Position numbers and translations under genes: made by a program. Shown in pieces: positions 31,410-40,308 of a stretch of DNA of 63,150 nucleotides. Source of the stretch: JBAYNW01 sp041678605 (GTDB taxonomy: Bacteria > Cyanobacteriota > Vampirovibrionia > Gastranaerophilales > Gastranaerophilaceae); the NCBI GenBank assembly GCA_041678605.1, contig JBAYNW010000010.1:1-63150 (forward strand), read 5' to 3'. Position 1 is the first letter of the stretch. Each line of letters opens with the position of its first letter. The notes below the pieces were generated by a model that saw only the letters and a list, made by a program, of their open reading frames with translations, made no database searches and was not told the origin of the DNA.

Positions 31410-32315
31410 TTAAATTTCCTTATAAGTTTTAAAGTGAACCTTACAAACCTCAATGAGTCTATCTTTGCCGTATTTTTGGATAAAATCTTTTGCACAAACC
31501 TTGACTCCGTCGTTTGCACCTTTTGGGAATTTACATCCATAAAAATTTTCCATGCTCTTCATTTTTTGCACAAATGTTGCACGTGCAAGCACGGAAGCAG
31601 CAGCAACCGCAATATCGCTTTCGGCTCTGACTCTTTGCTCAAGCTTGATAGTTTTGCCTTTTTGCATAAGTGCACTTTGGATTAAGCTTTCATCTCCGAA
31701 TTTGTCCGAAAGTGCATATTCACACTGAGTTTTCTCAAGAATATTCTCAATAACTCTGGCATGCCCCCATGCCAGAAGTTTGTTTAAGTTTTTAAATTTG
31801 GCATAAAGTTCATTGTATTTGGCGTTTGAAATCACAACAACCGAAAAAACCGAATGTTTTTGAATTTGTTGAGCCATCCTCAACATCTGTTCATCTTTCA
31901 AAGTCTTAGAGTCTTTTATCCCCAAATCTTTGAACAGAGGGCGATTTTTTTCATCAACCAAGACTCCCGCAACAACCAGTGGGCCAAAAAAATCGCCCTT
32001 GCCTGATTCGTCGGTACCGACGTAGGGTAATTGGTAATGGGGAATTGTGAATTGTGAATTTCCTATTACCAATTCCCTATTTCCTATTTCCCTAAAATTA
32101 TCAAACTTTGCACTCAAACAATCTAATAAAGGACCAATGTTTTTCCCCTGAACGACAAATTTCGACGAATTATAAAAAGTCGCGGTAAAATCTTTATGTT
32201 TGATTTCCCAAAATGCATACTGCTTAGGGTTTACAATCGCAGCAAAATTTTGCAGAATAAAATCTTTTATCGCTTCCTGCTTATTCGTCGGTACTTTCTC
32301 TGAAAAGATGTTCAT
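31410..32315 (-). CDS. rnhC: Ribonuclease HIII
   Basis: Degrades RNA in RNA-DNA hybrids. 301 residues. N-terminal TBP-like substrate-binding domain (~1-72), catalytic domain starting GTDESGKGDFFGPLVVAG (~100). Between them, residues 77-96 (from IGNRELV to HYQL) are encoded by short tandem repeats (GGAATTGTGAATTG, ACCAATTCCCTATTTCC words, 32027-32098) like those in the intergenic gaps, apparently tolerated because they extend the interdomain linker. Catalytic acidic residues include the Asp-Glu of TDES and later Asp residues near SDIAVAAAS. Confidence 0.93.
   Translation of the reverse strand: MNIFSEKVPTNKQEAIKDFILQNFAAIVNPKQYAFWEIKHKDFTATFYNSSKFVVQGKNIGPLLDCLSAKFDNFREIGNRELVIGNSQFTIPHYQLPYVGTDESGKGDFFGPLVVAGVLVDEKNRPLFKDLGIKDSKTLKDEQMLRMAQQIQKHSVFSVVVISNAKYNELYAKFKNLNKLLAWGHARVIENILEKTQCEYALSDKFGDESLIQSALMQKGKTIKLEQRVRAESDIAVAAASVLARATFVQKMKSMENFYGCKFPKGANDGVKVCAKDFIQKYGKDRLIEVCKVHFKTYKEI
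32027..32098. repeat. Tandem-repeat tract in frame inside rnhC
   Basis: Words GGTAATTG, GGAATTGT, GAATTGTG, CCTATTAC, CAATTCC, CTATTTCC; encodes the linker between the two RNase HIII domains without breaking the frame. Confidence 0.75.
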
Positions 32316-32383
32316 ACAGTTATTTTATCATAAGAAATTTTTGTCATATAATTGTAAAAGGAAAAAGTAATGAAGGGGGAAAA

Positions 32384-33142
32384 ATGATAAAAGTAGCAGT
32401 ATGCGGATCTTGCGGGAAAATGGGTCAGGAAGTCATAAAGGCTGTTATAGGCGACCCCGAGTTGGAATTGGTTGCCAAAATAGACCTTATTTGCCTTGGT
32501 GAAGACATTTTTGACACAATTGAAAAAGCTTTGGAAGAAACAAAAATAGACGTTTTGGTAGATTTTACCCAGCCAAATGCGATTTTTAAAAATGCCAAAT
32601 TTTGTTTAGAAAACGGTATCCGTCCGGTGATAGGCACAACAGGGCTTAGTGATGAGCAAATATCCAATTTAGAGGAACTTTCAAGCCGAAGCGGCGTTTC
32701 ATGTTTCATTGCACCAAATTTTTCAACCGGTGCCGTTTTGATGATGATGTTTTCAGCACAGGCCGCAAAATATTTTGATAATGCCGAAATCATTGAATAT
32801 CACCACAATCAAAAAAAAGACGCACCATCGGGAACGGCCATCAAAACTGCAAAAATGATGGAATTAAGTGCTAATAAATCCTTTGCAAAAGGAAATTGCG
32901 AGGAACAAGAATTAATAAAAGGTTCCCGTGGCGGAATTTCAAGCTCAGACATCCATATTCATTCCGTAAGAATGCCCGGTTATATTGCCTCTCAGGAAGT
33001 AATATTCGGTTCTGAAGGCCAGACTCTAAAAGTCTGCCACGACTCAATGGACAGAACGTGCTATATGTCGGGGGTTCTCCTTGCGATTAAGCATGTAATG
33101 AAAAATGACGATTTTGTGTATGGATTGGAGAATATATTATAG
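32384..33142 (+). CDS. dapB: 4-hydroxy-tetrahydrodipicolinate reductase
   Basis: NAD(P)H-dependent step of lysine/diaminopimelate synthesis. 252 residues. Dinucleotide site VAVCGSCGKMGQEV at the N-terminus, and the catalytic/substrate motif EYHHNQKKDAPSGTA near 143-157. RBS GGGGGAAAA before ATG 32384. Followed by asd, the preceding enzyme of the same pathway, on the same strand; the pair is separated by repeats. Confidence 0.96.
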   Translation: MIKVAVCGSCGKMGQEVIKAVIGDPELELVAKIDLICLGEDIFDTIEKALEETKIDVLVDFTQPNAIFKNAKFCLENGIRPVIGTTGLSDEQISNLEELSSRSGVSCFIAPNFSTGAVLMMMFSAQAAKYFDNAEIIEYHHNQKKDAPSGTAIKTAKMMELSANKSFAKGNCEEQELIKGSRGGISSSDIHIHSVRMPGYIASQEVIFGSEGQTLKVCHDSMDRTCYMSGVLLAIKHVMKNDDFVYGLENIL

Positions 33143-33222
33143 AGGGTTGAAAAGTCGAAAGGTCGAAAAGTTTAATATTTAATAACCGTTCAACCATTCA
33201 ACTGTTCGACCATTCAACCCAA
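33143..33222. repeat. 8-bp repeats in the dapB-asd gap
   Basis: GTCGAAAG/GTCGAAAA words start at the base after the dapB stop; CCRTTCAA words (CCGTTCAA, CCATTCAA, CTGTTCGA, CCATTCAA) fill the rest. Confidence 0.85.
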
Positions 33223-33233
33223 AAGGAAAACAG

Positions 33234-34250
<1,017 letters not shown>

Positions 34251-34278
34251 GGTCTTAATCGCCTTGTTTTAGAAAAAG

Positions 34279-34319
34279 TTCAGCGGGGCAAATTTCTGAA
34301 AGAAATTTGCCCCGCTGAA
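34279..34319. terminator. Long hairpin after asd
   Basis: Perfect 19-bp stem (TTCAGCGGGGCAAATTTCT and its complement) with a GAA triloop. It lacks a long T run, so it may act as an RNA-stabilising hairpin as much as a terminator; it sits between convergent genes. Confidence 0.7.
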
Positions 34320-34345
34320 AGTAATTAAATTTAATAGGCTACAAG

Positions 34346-35293
34346 CTAATAAATACCACTATGCCCGGAAACTGATTTTATGTTAATAATTGTGCCATGA
34401 TTTTTCGGATATTCTTCAATGTATTCCGGAAATAATTCGGATAAAATTTCAGCATTCTTGTTTGATGTGCTATCTCTTTTATCAATAGATTCTGCAATTT
34501 CATAATCATCAAACGGATATTTGTATGCTTTCAATCCGGCTTCAAGCTCTTTAGATTTTTCTTTCTCAGCTTTTAGTTGTTGAATTTTTTCTTCCAATGG
34601 TTTAATTTTTTCTTTTAATGGTTGAATTTCCTCTAAAACAGCATCAGGATAAAGCGATTTTCCCTCAGTGCTTGCTTTTTCAGTTATATCTTGTAGGGTA
34701 AGCCCAATTTGTGAATTTATTGTTTGTATATCTACATTATTTAGTTTATCTATTTGCCCTTGCAATTCTTGTTGTATTTTTGCTTGATTCAATAATTCTT
34801 TTGTTTTTTCTAGTCTGTCAGAGACTCTATCAAATTTTCTTGCGAATGCTTCAGCACTATCCAATATCGTTTCAAGATTAAATAATTTGTAGGCATGTGG
34901 TAAATCTAGGCGGTCGTTGTTAGAGTGGCTGAAAGCTAAAACTTTCATTACTTCAGAAAAGTTATCAATTTTTGACACAGAAGGGTTTGGCCAAACAGCC
35001 GCAACAAATGAACGTGGATCAGCGATAAATCCACAATTAAGACCATGACGAACTTGATCCGTAACTAATGTTGCCTTAAATCCTCTAAAGTTTACCGGAT
35101 GCTTTTCTAAATATTCAACAATTTTTTCATAACAGCCGTCGGGGTATTTTTTGTAAAGTTTTGGAGCTTCCTCCCTTACCAAGGTTGCGAAATCACCTGT
35201 AATCGTACCAAAGCTTACATCTGCTTTTCGGTTTTGTGTTTTTGGGCGGTTGTTCATGACCGCATTTTGACCATTAATTCTTGTTACTTGCAT
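34346..35293 (-). CDS. Orphan protein with N-terminal VSFG motif and coiled coil
   Basis: 315 residues, family not recognised. N-terminus MQVTRINGQNAVMNNRPKTQ followed by ADVSFGTITGDF, then a globular region (~40-145: KKYPDGCYEKIVEYLEKHPV, FRGFKATLVTDQVRHGLNCG) and a coiled coil (~150-260) rich in Lys/Glu/Gln. No signal peptide or membrane span. The Asn/Gln-rich leader ending in SFG also starts the protein at 46532-46978. RBS AAAGGAG upstream of ATG. Function unknown. Confidence 0.75.
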   Translation of the reverse strand: MQVTRINGQNAVMNNRPKTQNRKADVSFGTITGDFATLVREEAPKLYKKYPDGCYEKIVEYLEKHPVNFRGFKATLVTDQVRHGLNCGFIADPRSFVAAVWPNPSVSKIDNFSEVMKVLAFSHSNNDRLDLPHAYKLFNLETILDSAEAFARKFDRVSDRLEKTKELLNQAKIQQELQGQIDKLNNVDIQTINSQIGLTLQDITEKASTEGKSLYPDAVLEEIQPLKEKIKPLEEKIQQLKAEKEKSKELEAGLKAYKYPFDDYEIAESIDKRDSTSNKNAEILSELFPEYIEEYPKNHGTIINIKSVSGHSGIY

Positions 35294-35453
35294 AGTTTTT
35301 CTCCTTTTTTAAAGTTAGTATAAGTCTAGTGATATTTGCTTAAAAAAGCGTGAAAATATTTTTTGCTAGTGAGTTTATGTGAAAATTAGCAAAAATCGCC
35401 CAAGTTCACTAATATCTTGAAAAAATTCGCATTCACATTTCTTAACATGCACG
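35294..35453. other. Gap upstream of the 34346-35293 gene
   Basis: A/T-rich; contains the RBS of the minus-strand gene at ~35300 and probably its promoter. No other feature recognised. Confidence 0.4.
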
Positions 35454-35461
35454 GAAAAATG
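35454..35461. repeat. Target-site duplication (left) of MITE copy 2
   Basis: GAAAAATG, exactly repeated at 35629-35636. Confidence 0.85.
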
Positions 35462-35628
35462 GTAACTGCGGGGTAAAAAGCATACTATTATTCCACTTGC
35501 CCCCCAGCCCTGAATTTCTGGCACTCGGTACCTCGCACCGAAATTCATCCCTCCCCCTCAGGTGGGGAGGGTATAGACGCTTATTGTATCTGTCTTTATG
35601 ACTAACTAAAATTCTGCTGGCCTGTTCC
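35462..35628 (-). mobile_element. MITE, copy 2 (167 bp)
   Basis: Reverse-orientation relative of 13921-14230. Plus-strand left end GTAACTGCGGGG, right end read inward GGAACAGGCCAGCAGAATTTTAG; exact 8-bp duplication GAAAAATG outside both ends. Internal sequence, including the CCTCCCC-ACCTGAGGGGGAGG palindrome and the GGTGCGAGGTACCGAGTGCC block, is almost identical to the left half of copy 1. Shorter than copy 1 because the right half is missing. Confidence 0.88.
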
Positions 35629-35636
35629 GAAAAATG
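35629..35636. repeat. Target-site duplication (right) of MITE copy 2
   Basis: GAAAAATG, identical to 35454-35461. Confidence 0.85.
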
Positions 35637-35669
35637 TAAGCCGCTAATCACCAGAATGAATCAAACAAG

Positions 35670-35917
35670 GTTCACGTCATTGCGAAACATAAGACTTGTA
35701 GACACACGAAAAGGTTTGCATTTTGAAGCAATCTTTCCAGCGTATGCTTTTTGAAAATATTCTTCGTACTAAAAAATCCGAAATAAACCAATAGAAAGAT
35801 TGCTTCGGTGGACACTACATCCCCAGCCGATAACCCATGTCTCACTCGTTCCTGCACCAACAGGGTCACACGTTTCGCACGGCTCAACGGTTTCCTTTGT
35901 TTCGCAATGACGCGAAC
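35670..35917. repeat. Nested inverted-repeat element (248 bp)
   Basis: Outer inverted repeats GTTCACGTCATTGCGAAACA (35670-35689) and its complement with one mismatch (35898-35917); inner perfect inverted repeats GAAGCAATCTTTC (35725-35737) and GAAAGATTGCTTC (35794-35806). Non-coding. The 'GTCATTGCGA...GAAGCAATC' words belong to a widespread class of bacterial dispersed repeats. No target duplication was found. The remaining bases to 36019 show one more CGCAATGAC word and no gene. Confidence 0.8.
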
Positions 35918-36019
35918 GCTCTTTAGCATTGGCCAGAACATTTACCCCTCGCAATGACCTGACTTATTGCTTTTTTTACCTGTTATGCAAAAATGGTTTT
36001 TTGCACCAATATGTTTATA

Positions 36020-36715
36020 CTAATTAATCGGAACGTCTATCGGGTTTGTCAGCATTACATCAAGGACAGTACCCTGATTCAGGATTACATCGTCGCCTTT
36101 TCTGAATAAATCAATAACGCTGTCACCGACGAGGTAAGCCCCGCCGCCAAAAGCACCGCCGACTGCACATATCGGAGCGGTTATAAATACAGCACCCGTA
36201 AATGCGTCCTCACCTGTATTAACCCCAAATTGGGTTGCATTCTTTGTAATCTCAACCGTTCTTGCCCAATTTTTCTTTAATGCTTCACCATAGCCCTTTG
36301 AACCGTAAATTCCGCCGTCAAGTGATAAATCAGCTCTGTTATAAACAGACATTGAGAGCGGCAATTGACGCCCGTTAGGAGTTACAACATGGTCAAAATC
36401 AAGATATAAAATAGCACCCCTTGAAAGCCTTCTCACCGGCTTAATCTTGCTTACGCACCCTCTGACTACCGAGCCTGCCGGCAGAATGATGTTTGCTCCC
36501 GAGGTTTGGTCTTCCAGCAGCATAGCGTTGAAAGAATCACCTTCATTTCCCGCAACCGTGTTTACAGGGTCTATCAATTGCAATTTTAATTTAGTTCCCG
36601 CAGGGATTCTTCTTGTTTTTGCATCAGCCCTAAATGGCAGTGCATAGACAGTATTTGAAAAAACAATCACCGCAAGCGTCAATATTAATAACTTAATTTT
36701 CATAACTTCCTCCAA
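36020..36715 (-). CDS. Exported protein of unknown function (paralogue of 21736-22629)
   Basis: 231 residues. Cleavable signal peptide MKIKLLILTLAVIVFSNTVYA (after a few N-terminal residues; MKIKLL is probably the true start, with AGGAAGTT upstream). Mature beta-rich domain: RRIPAGTKLKLQLIDPVNTV, DSFNAMLLED, ILPAGSVVRGCVSKIKPVRR and the closing FRKGDDVILNQGTVLDVML. A Gly/Ala-rich hydrophobic stretch (~172-205) may contact membrane. Shares its motif order with the 21736-22629 product. Possible cell-envelope or capsule-related role is speculative. Confidence 0.75.
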   Translation of the reverse strand: MEEVMKIKLLILTLAVIVFSNTVYALPFRADAKTRRIPAGTKLKLQLIDPVNTVAGNEGDSFNAMLLEDQTSGANIILPAGSVVRGCVSKIKPVRRLSRGAILYLDFDHVVTPNGRQLPLSMSVYNRADLSLDGGIYGSKGYGEALKKNWARTVEITKNATQFGVNTGEDAFTGAVFITAPICAVGGAFGGGAYLVGDSVIDLFRKGDDVILNQGTVLDVMLTNPIDVPIN

Positions 36716-36872
36716 TATATTCTCTTCCTCTTTTACAATTTTAATTTAAACAAACTACTAAATCAAGTTATGTTATATAACAGTTCAATGTAACAAAGTA
36801 TTGAGCCGGACGCATTATTTGGCTGTAAATTGTATAATAGATTTTGAAGCTGTTACAAATATGAGGATAAAA

Positions 36873-37307
36873 ATGGAAAATCTAAAAATTGCAATCGGTG
36901 CCGACCACGGCGGATTTAAACTAAAAGAAAAAATAATACAATATTTAAGAGGTAAAAATATTGAATTCAAAGACTTTGGAACTTTCGATGAGGAATCTTG
37001 CAACTACCCCGAAATAGCCAAAAAAGTTGCACAAGAAGTCGCCAATTCCAATTTCGGCAAGGGAATTTTGGTTTGCGGAACAGGAATAGGAATGTCTATT
37101 GCTGCAAATAAAATAAAGGGAATTAGGGCTGCACTTTGTTCTGATGCTTTTTCCGCAAAGGCTTCCCGCGGACACAACGACGCCAATATCCTATGCCTTG
37201 GGCAAAGAACCGTCGGTGAAGGGCCGGCAATTGATATTGTTGATGTCTGGCTGAATTCAAAATTTGAAGGGGGCAGACACAAAATTAGAGTAGACATGAT
37301 TGAGTGA
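36873..37307 (+). CDS. rpiB: Ribose 5-phosphate isomerase B
   Basis: Interconverts ribose 5-phosphate and ribulose 5-phosphate. With ATG at 36873, chosen because GAGG lies at 36863-36866 and the family starts at this point, the protein has 144 residues. Motifs IAIGADHGGFKLKE, the catalytic cysteine region VCGTGIGMSIAANK, and SRGHNDANILCLGQR. An in-frame extension to 36801 is not supported. First gene of rpiB-rsfS-GT11-GT2-GT8. Confidence 0.94.
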   Translation: MENLKIAIGADHGGFKLKEKIIQYLRGKNIEFKDFGTFDEESCNYPEIAKKVAQEVANSNFGKGILVCGTGIGMSIAANKIKGIRAALCSDAFSAKASRGHNDANILCLGQRTVGEGPAIDIVDVWLNSKFEGGRHKIRVDMIE

Positions 37308-37317
37308 AGAGGATTAA

Positions 37318-37713
37318 ATGGAAAATATAAATTCGGACAAATTGGCGAGCGTAATTGCTCGAATACTTGATGATAAACTTGGGAAAGATATTACAATTTT
37401 GAATATAAGCAATGTTTCGGTGCTGACAGATTTTTTTGTAATCTGTTCTGCCGATACCTCAACGCAGGTAAGGGCGTTAACGTCTTATGTTAAGGAAAGA
37501 GTAAAAGACCTGCTTGAAAGGCTTCCAAACGGTCAGGAAAGCGATTTAAAAAACCGCTGGAATTTGCTTGACTACGGTGATGTTGTAGTTCACATTTTAC
37601 ACAAAGAAGAACGTGAAACTTATGCGATTGAAAAATTCTGGAATCATGCGTTCAAAGTTTCTGAAGAAAAATGGAAAAAAGAATCACAAGAGTATTCTGA
37701 ATATGTCAAATGA
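37318..37713 (+). CDS. rsfS: Ribosome silencing factor RsfS
   Basis: Binds L14 (uL14) of the large subunit to block subunit joining under starvation. 131 residues. Core VLTDFFVICSADTSTQVRAL, then WNLLDYGDVVVHILHKEERETY, as expected for the family. 10 bp after rpiB with RBS GAAGAGGA. The glycosyltransferase gene downstream starts inside its last codons (11-bp overlap). Confidence 0.94.
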   Translation: MENINSDKLASVIARILDDKLGKDITILNISNVSVLTDFFVICSADTSTQVRALTSYVKERVKDLLERLPNGQESDLKNRWNLLDYGDVVVHILHKEERETYAIEKFWNHAFKVSEEKWKKESQEYSEYVK

Positions 37714-38587
37714 GAAAAACAAATTTATAGTAAAGTTTAACGGCGGGCTGGGAAATCAGATGTTTCAGCGGGCTTTTGCACTTGCTCTTGAGAAAAGAAC
37801 AGGCGTGCCGGCTTTTATGGACATGTCTTTTTTTGAAAAAAAATACGCAAGACCTTATGAATTAAACGTTTTTGACACAAAAATCAAAACAGTAGACGAT
37901 TTCGGGACAAAATTCAAGTTGGGATTAATTTGGAGTCTGAGAAAAAAACTCAACGGTAAGAAGTTTTTGGGGTTAAATTTTTACTCTGAACCGCATTTTG
38001 AATATGACGAAAATCTTTTCAAACTCAGCCCAAATACTTATATCGAAGGTTTTTTTCAAAGTGAAAAATATTTTAAAAATATAGAAAAAGAGGTTCGTGC
38101 CGATTTTCGGTTTAAAAATTTACCCGATGAAGAAAACCAAAAGCTGATAGAAAAAATCGGCACGACAAATTCAATATCCCTGCACATCCGAAGAGGGGAT
38201 TATGTTAAGAAAAAAAGGTACCAAAATCTTTATGCCAATTGCTCTTTGGGCTATTACAAACGGGGCGTTGATTACATAGGGGGTAAATATCCTAATCCAA
38301 CTTTGTTTATTTTTTCAGACGACATTAAATGGGTTAAGGAGAATTTCAAACTTCCTTACGAGTGCGTTTATGTTTCGCACAACACAGGGTCAAAAAGCTT
38401 TGAGGATATGCGGTTGATGAGCCTCTGCAAACATAATATAATTGCAAACAGTTCTTTTTCGTGGTGGGGAGCGTGGCTTAACAATAATAAAGAAAAGATT
38501 GTAATCGCCCCGAAAAAGTGGTTTAATGATGAAAAGATTATCCAAACGGACGTAATTCCTGAAAATTGGGTAAGAATAGAAAATTAG
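37703..38587 (+). CDS. Family 11 glycosyltransferase (alpha-1,2-fucosyltransferase-like)
   Basis: 294 residues with start ATG 37703 (MSNEKNKFIVKFNGGLGNQM). GT11 motifs: FNGGLGNQMFQ at the N-terminus, SLHIRRGDYV (GDP-fucose-binding HxRRxD) near 165, and FSWWGAWLN near 256. These enzymes transfer fucose (or galactose) to galactosides in O-antigen, capsule or mimicry glycans. Part of a glycosyltransferase run with GT2 and GT8 genes; the start overlaps rsfS by 11 bp. An earlier in-frame start at 37613 would overlap rsfS by 100 bp and is rejected. Confidence 0.9.
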   Translation: MSNEKNKFIVKFNGGLGNQMFQRAFALALEKRTGVPAFMDMSFFEKKYARPYELNVFDTKIKTVDDFGTKFKLGLIWSLRKKLNGKKFLGLNFYSEPHFEYDENLFKLSPNTYIEGFFQSEKYFKNIEKEVRADFRFKNLPDEENQKLIEKIGTTNSISLHIRRGDYVKKKRYQNLYANCSLGYYKRGVDYIGGKYPNPTLFIFSDDIKWVKENFKLPYECVYVSHNTGSKSFEDMRLMSLCKHNIIANSSFSWWGAWLNNNKEKIVIAPKKWFNDEKIIQTDVIPENWVRIEN

Positions 38588-38595
38588 GAGTGATG

Positions 38596-39375
38596 ATGAA
38601 GAAAATTTCTGTAGTAATAAATACTCTAAACGCAGACAGGCTCTTGGAAAAGTGTCTTGAAAGCGTCAAGGGTGCGGATGAAATTCTAATCTGCGATATG
38701 CATTCAGAGGACAGAACAATAGAAATTGCTCAAAAATTCGGGTGCAAAATTGTTTATCACGAACGTACGGGGATTGTTGAGCCGGCAAGAAATTGGGCAA
38801 TGGAGCAGGCCTCAGGCGACTGGATTTTGGTACTTGACGCGGATGAAATCGTAACGCCGCAACTCTGGCAATATTTGAGAAAATATGCAAATAATCCTAA
38901 GCCAAATTATTTTGCCTGCAATATCCAACGAGAAACTGCTATGGACGGCAAAATCCTTCGTTCATGGTATCAGGAAGGCTGCAAAAGGTTTTGGAGGAAG
39001 GGCGTTTGTACCTATACCGACGCAATTCACCAGATGCCGATAACTCACGAGGGCGAAGACTTTTGGATTAAAGGGAAAGACTTGTATATAATCCATTATC
39101 ATATGCCTTCAATAAGCTCTTTTAACGAAAAAATTGACAGGTATACGGATTTTGAACTTAAAAGATTTGAGGAAAAGGGCAAAAAATTCTCTTTGTTTAA
39201 ACTTATCACACGTCCCTGCTTTGAGTTTTTTAAATTTTACATACTCAAAGGCGGAATTTTTGACGGAATTCACGGGCTGATTTTTGCCAAAATGCAGGCT
39301 TACTATAAATTTATCCAATGGGCCAAGCTTTACGAAAAAGAATTTAAAGAAAAAAATAAGGATTTAATTTACTAA
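38596..39375 (+). CDS. Family 2 glycosyltransferase (WaaE/KdtX-like)
   Basis: 259 residues from ATG 38596 (AGGAG at 38586-38590; the neighbouring ATG at 38593 is also possible). GT-A fold: ISVVINTLNADRLLEKCLES, DEILICDMHSEDRT, and the DXD-type VLDADE near 86. The C-terminal part (FKLITRPCFEFFKFYILKGG, DGIHGLIFAKMQAYYKF) matches lipopolysaccharide core glucosyltransferases of the WaaE/KdtX type. Suggests a diderm envelope glycan or a capsule. Follows the GT11 gene by 8 bp and precedes the GT8 gene by 3 bp. Confidence 0.88.
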   Translation: MKKISVVINTLNADRLLEKCLESVKGADEILICDMHSEDRTIEIAQKFGCKIVYHERTGIVEPARNWAMEQASGDWILVLDADEIVTPQLWQYLRKYANNPKPNYFACNIQRETAMDGKILRSWYQEGCKRFWRKGVCTYTDAIHQMPITHEGEDFWIKGKDLYIIHYHMPSISSFNEKIDRYTDFELKRFEEKGKKFSLFKLITRPCFEFFKFYILKGGIFDGIHGLIFAKMQAYYKFIQWAKLYEKEFKEKNKDLIY

Positions 39376-39378
39376 GTT

Positions 39379-40308
39379 ATGGAAATTATTCATATAGCTT
39401 TAACTTTTGACGACAAGTATCTTGAGCAGGGGATTGTCTTGATGACTTCGATTTTGGCGAATAAAGGTGAAGAAACAATTCATTTTCACATTCTGGACGG
39501 CGGATTGAGCGAGTTTTTAAAGTCAAAACTTTTAGATTTGAAAAATTGTGAAATAGAATTTCACAAAGTGGATGCCAAAATCTTTGAGCATTACAAAAAA
39601 ATGGATTACTATCCTGCGATGATGCTTTGGCCAATGATTTTGCCGGACATTATTAAAACCGATAGGCTGATTTACCTTGATTGTGATATGGTTGTAAATA
39701 CTTCTCTAAAAGAGTTGTGGCAGAACGATTTGGGGGATAATTACGTTGCGGCGGTTGAAGATGCCAACGGGAAAAAATATGCAAAGAGGTTTGGGCTTAA
39801 AAAAGAGTCAAAATTTTTTAACTCCGGAGTTATGTTAATCAACTGTAAAAAGTGGCGTGAGGATGATATTTCCACACGTGCCGTTGAAATTTCAATGCAG
39901 AATACCGGAACAAGATTTGGCTACGACCAAACCGTTTTGAACCGGCTTTTTGAAGGTCGCGTTAAGTTCTTGGATTTAAAATGGAACTTGCAATACTGTC
40001 CCCTCAGCATTTGGCCGAGTTATGAGAATAAGGCGGAATACAAATGTGCGATTGCCGTTCCTTAAATTGTGCATTACGTCGGGGACTACAAGCCCTGGAA
40101 AAAAGGACTGGGCTGTTTCAATCCCAAACAAAAAAATTATTTTAAGTATCACAAGATGACGTCTTACGCTTTTGACGATTACAAAAAATGGCGGATTGAA
40201 GATAAATTAAACTTTTACAGGGGAATTTTTGCCTTTATAAAACGCTATCCGCTGTTTTTTTTAAGAAAAAACTTTTGGGAAAACTTGTTTACAGGCTTTG
40301 GTTTTTGA
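39379..40308 (+). pseudogene. Family 8 glycosyltransferase with in-frame TAA
   Basis: LgtC/RfaJ-type retaining glycosyltransferase. The frame is open for 228 codons (39379-40062), with IHIALTFDDKYLEQGIVLMT-like N-terminus, DRLIYLDCDMVVNTSLKELW (DXD) near 100 and FNSGVMLINCKKW. A TAA at 40063-40065 interrupts it, but the same frame goes on for 80 codons (40066-40305) encoding IVHYVGDYKPWKKG, the expected C-terminal UDP-sugar-binding block. So this is one gene with a single nonsense codon or a sequencing error. The 3' end overlaps the convergent gene at 40289. Confidence 0.85.

Noticed and set aside
35672..35941. Open frames in the repeat nest between the orphan and the exported paralogue
   Set aside because: They coincide with the nested inverted-repeat element and MITE; no codon bias or family resemblance.
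36801..36872. Longer RpiB start at 36801
   Set aside because: The family starts at MENLKIAIGADHGG and GAGG precedes ATG 36873; the extension lacks an RBS.
40069..40308. Separate 79-residue gene after the GT8 gene
   Set aside because: It is the in-frame C-terminal part of the GT8 gene behind a single TAA; treated as one pseudogene.
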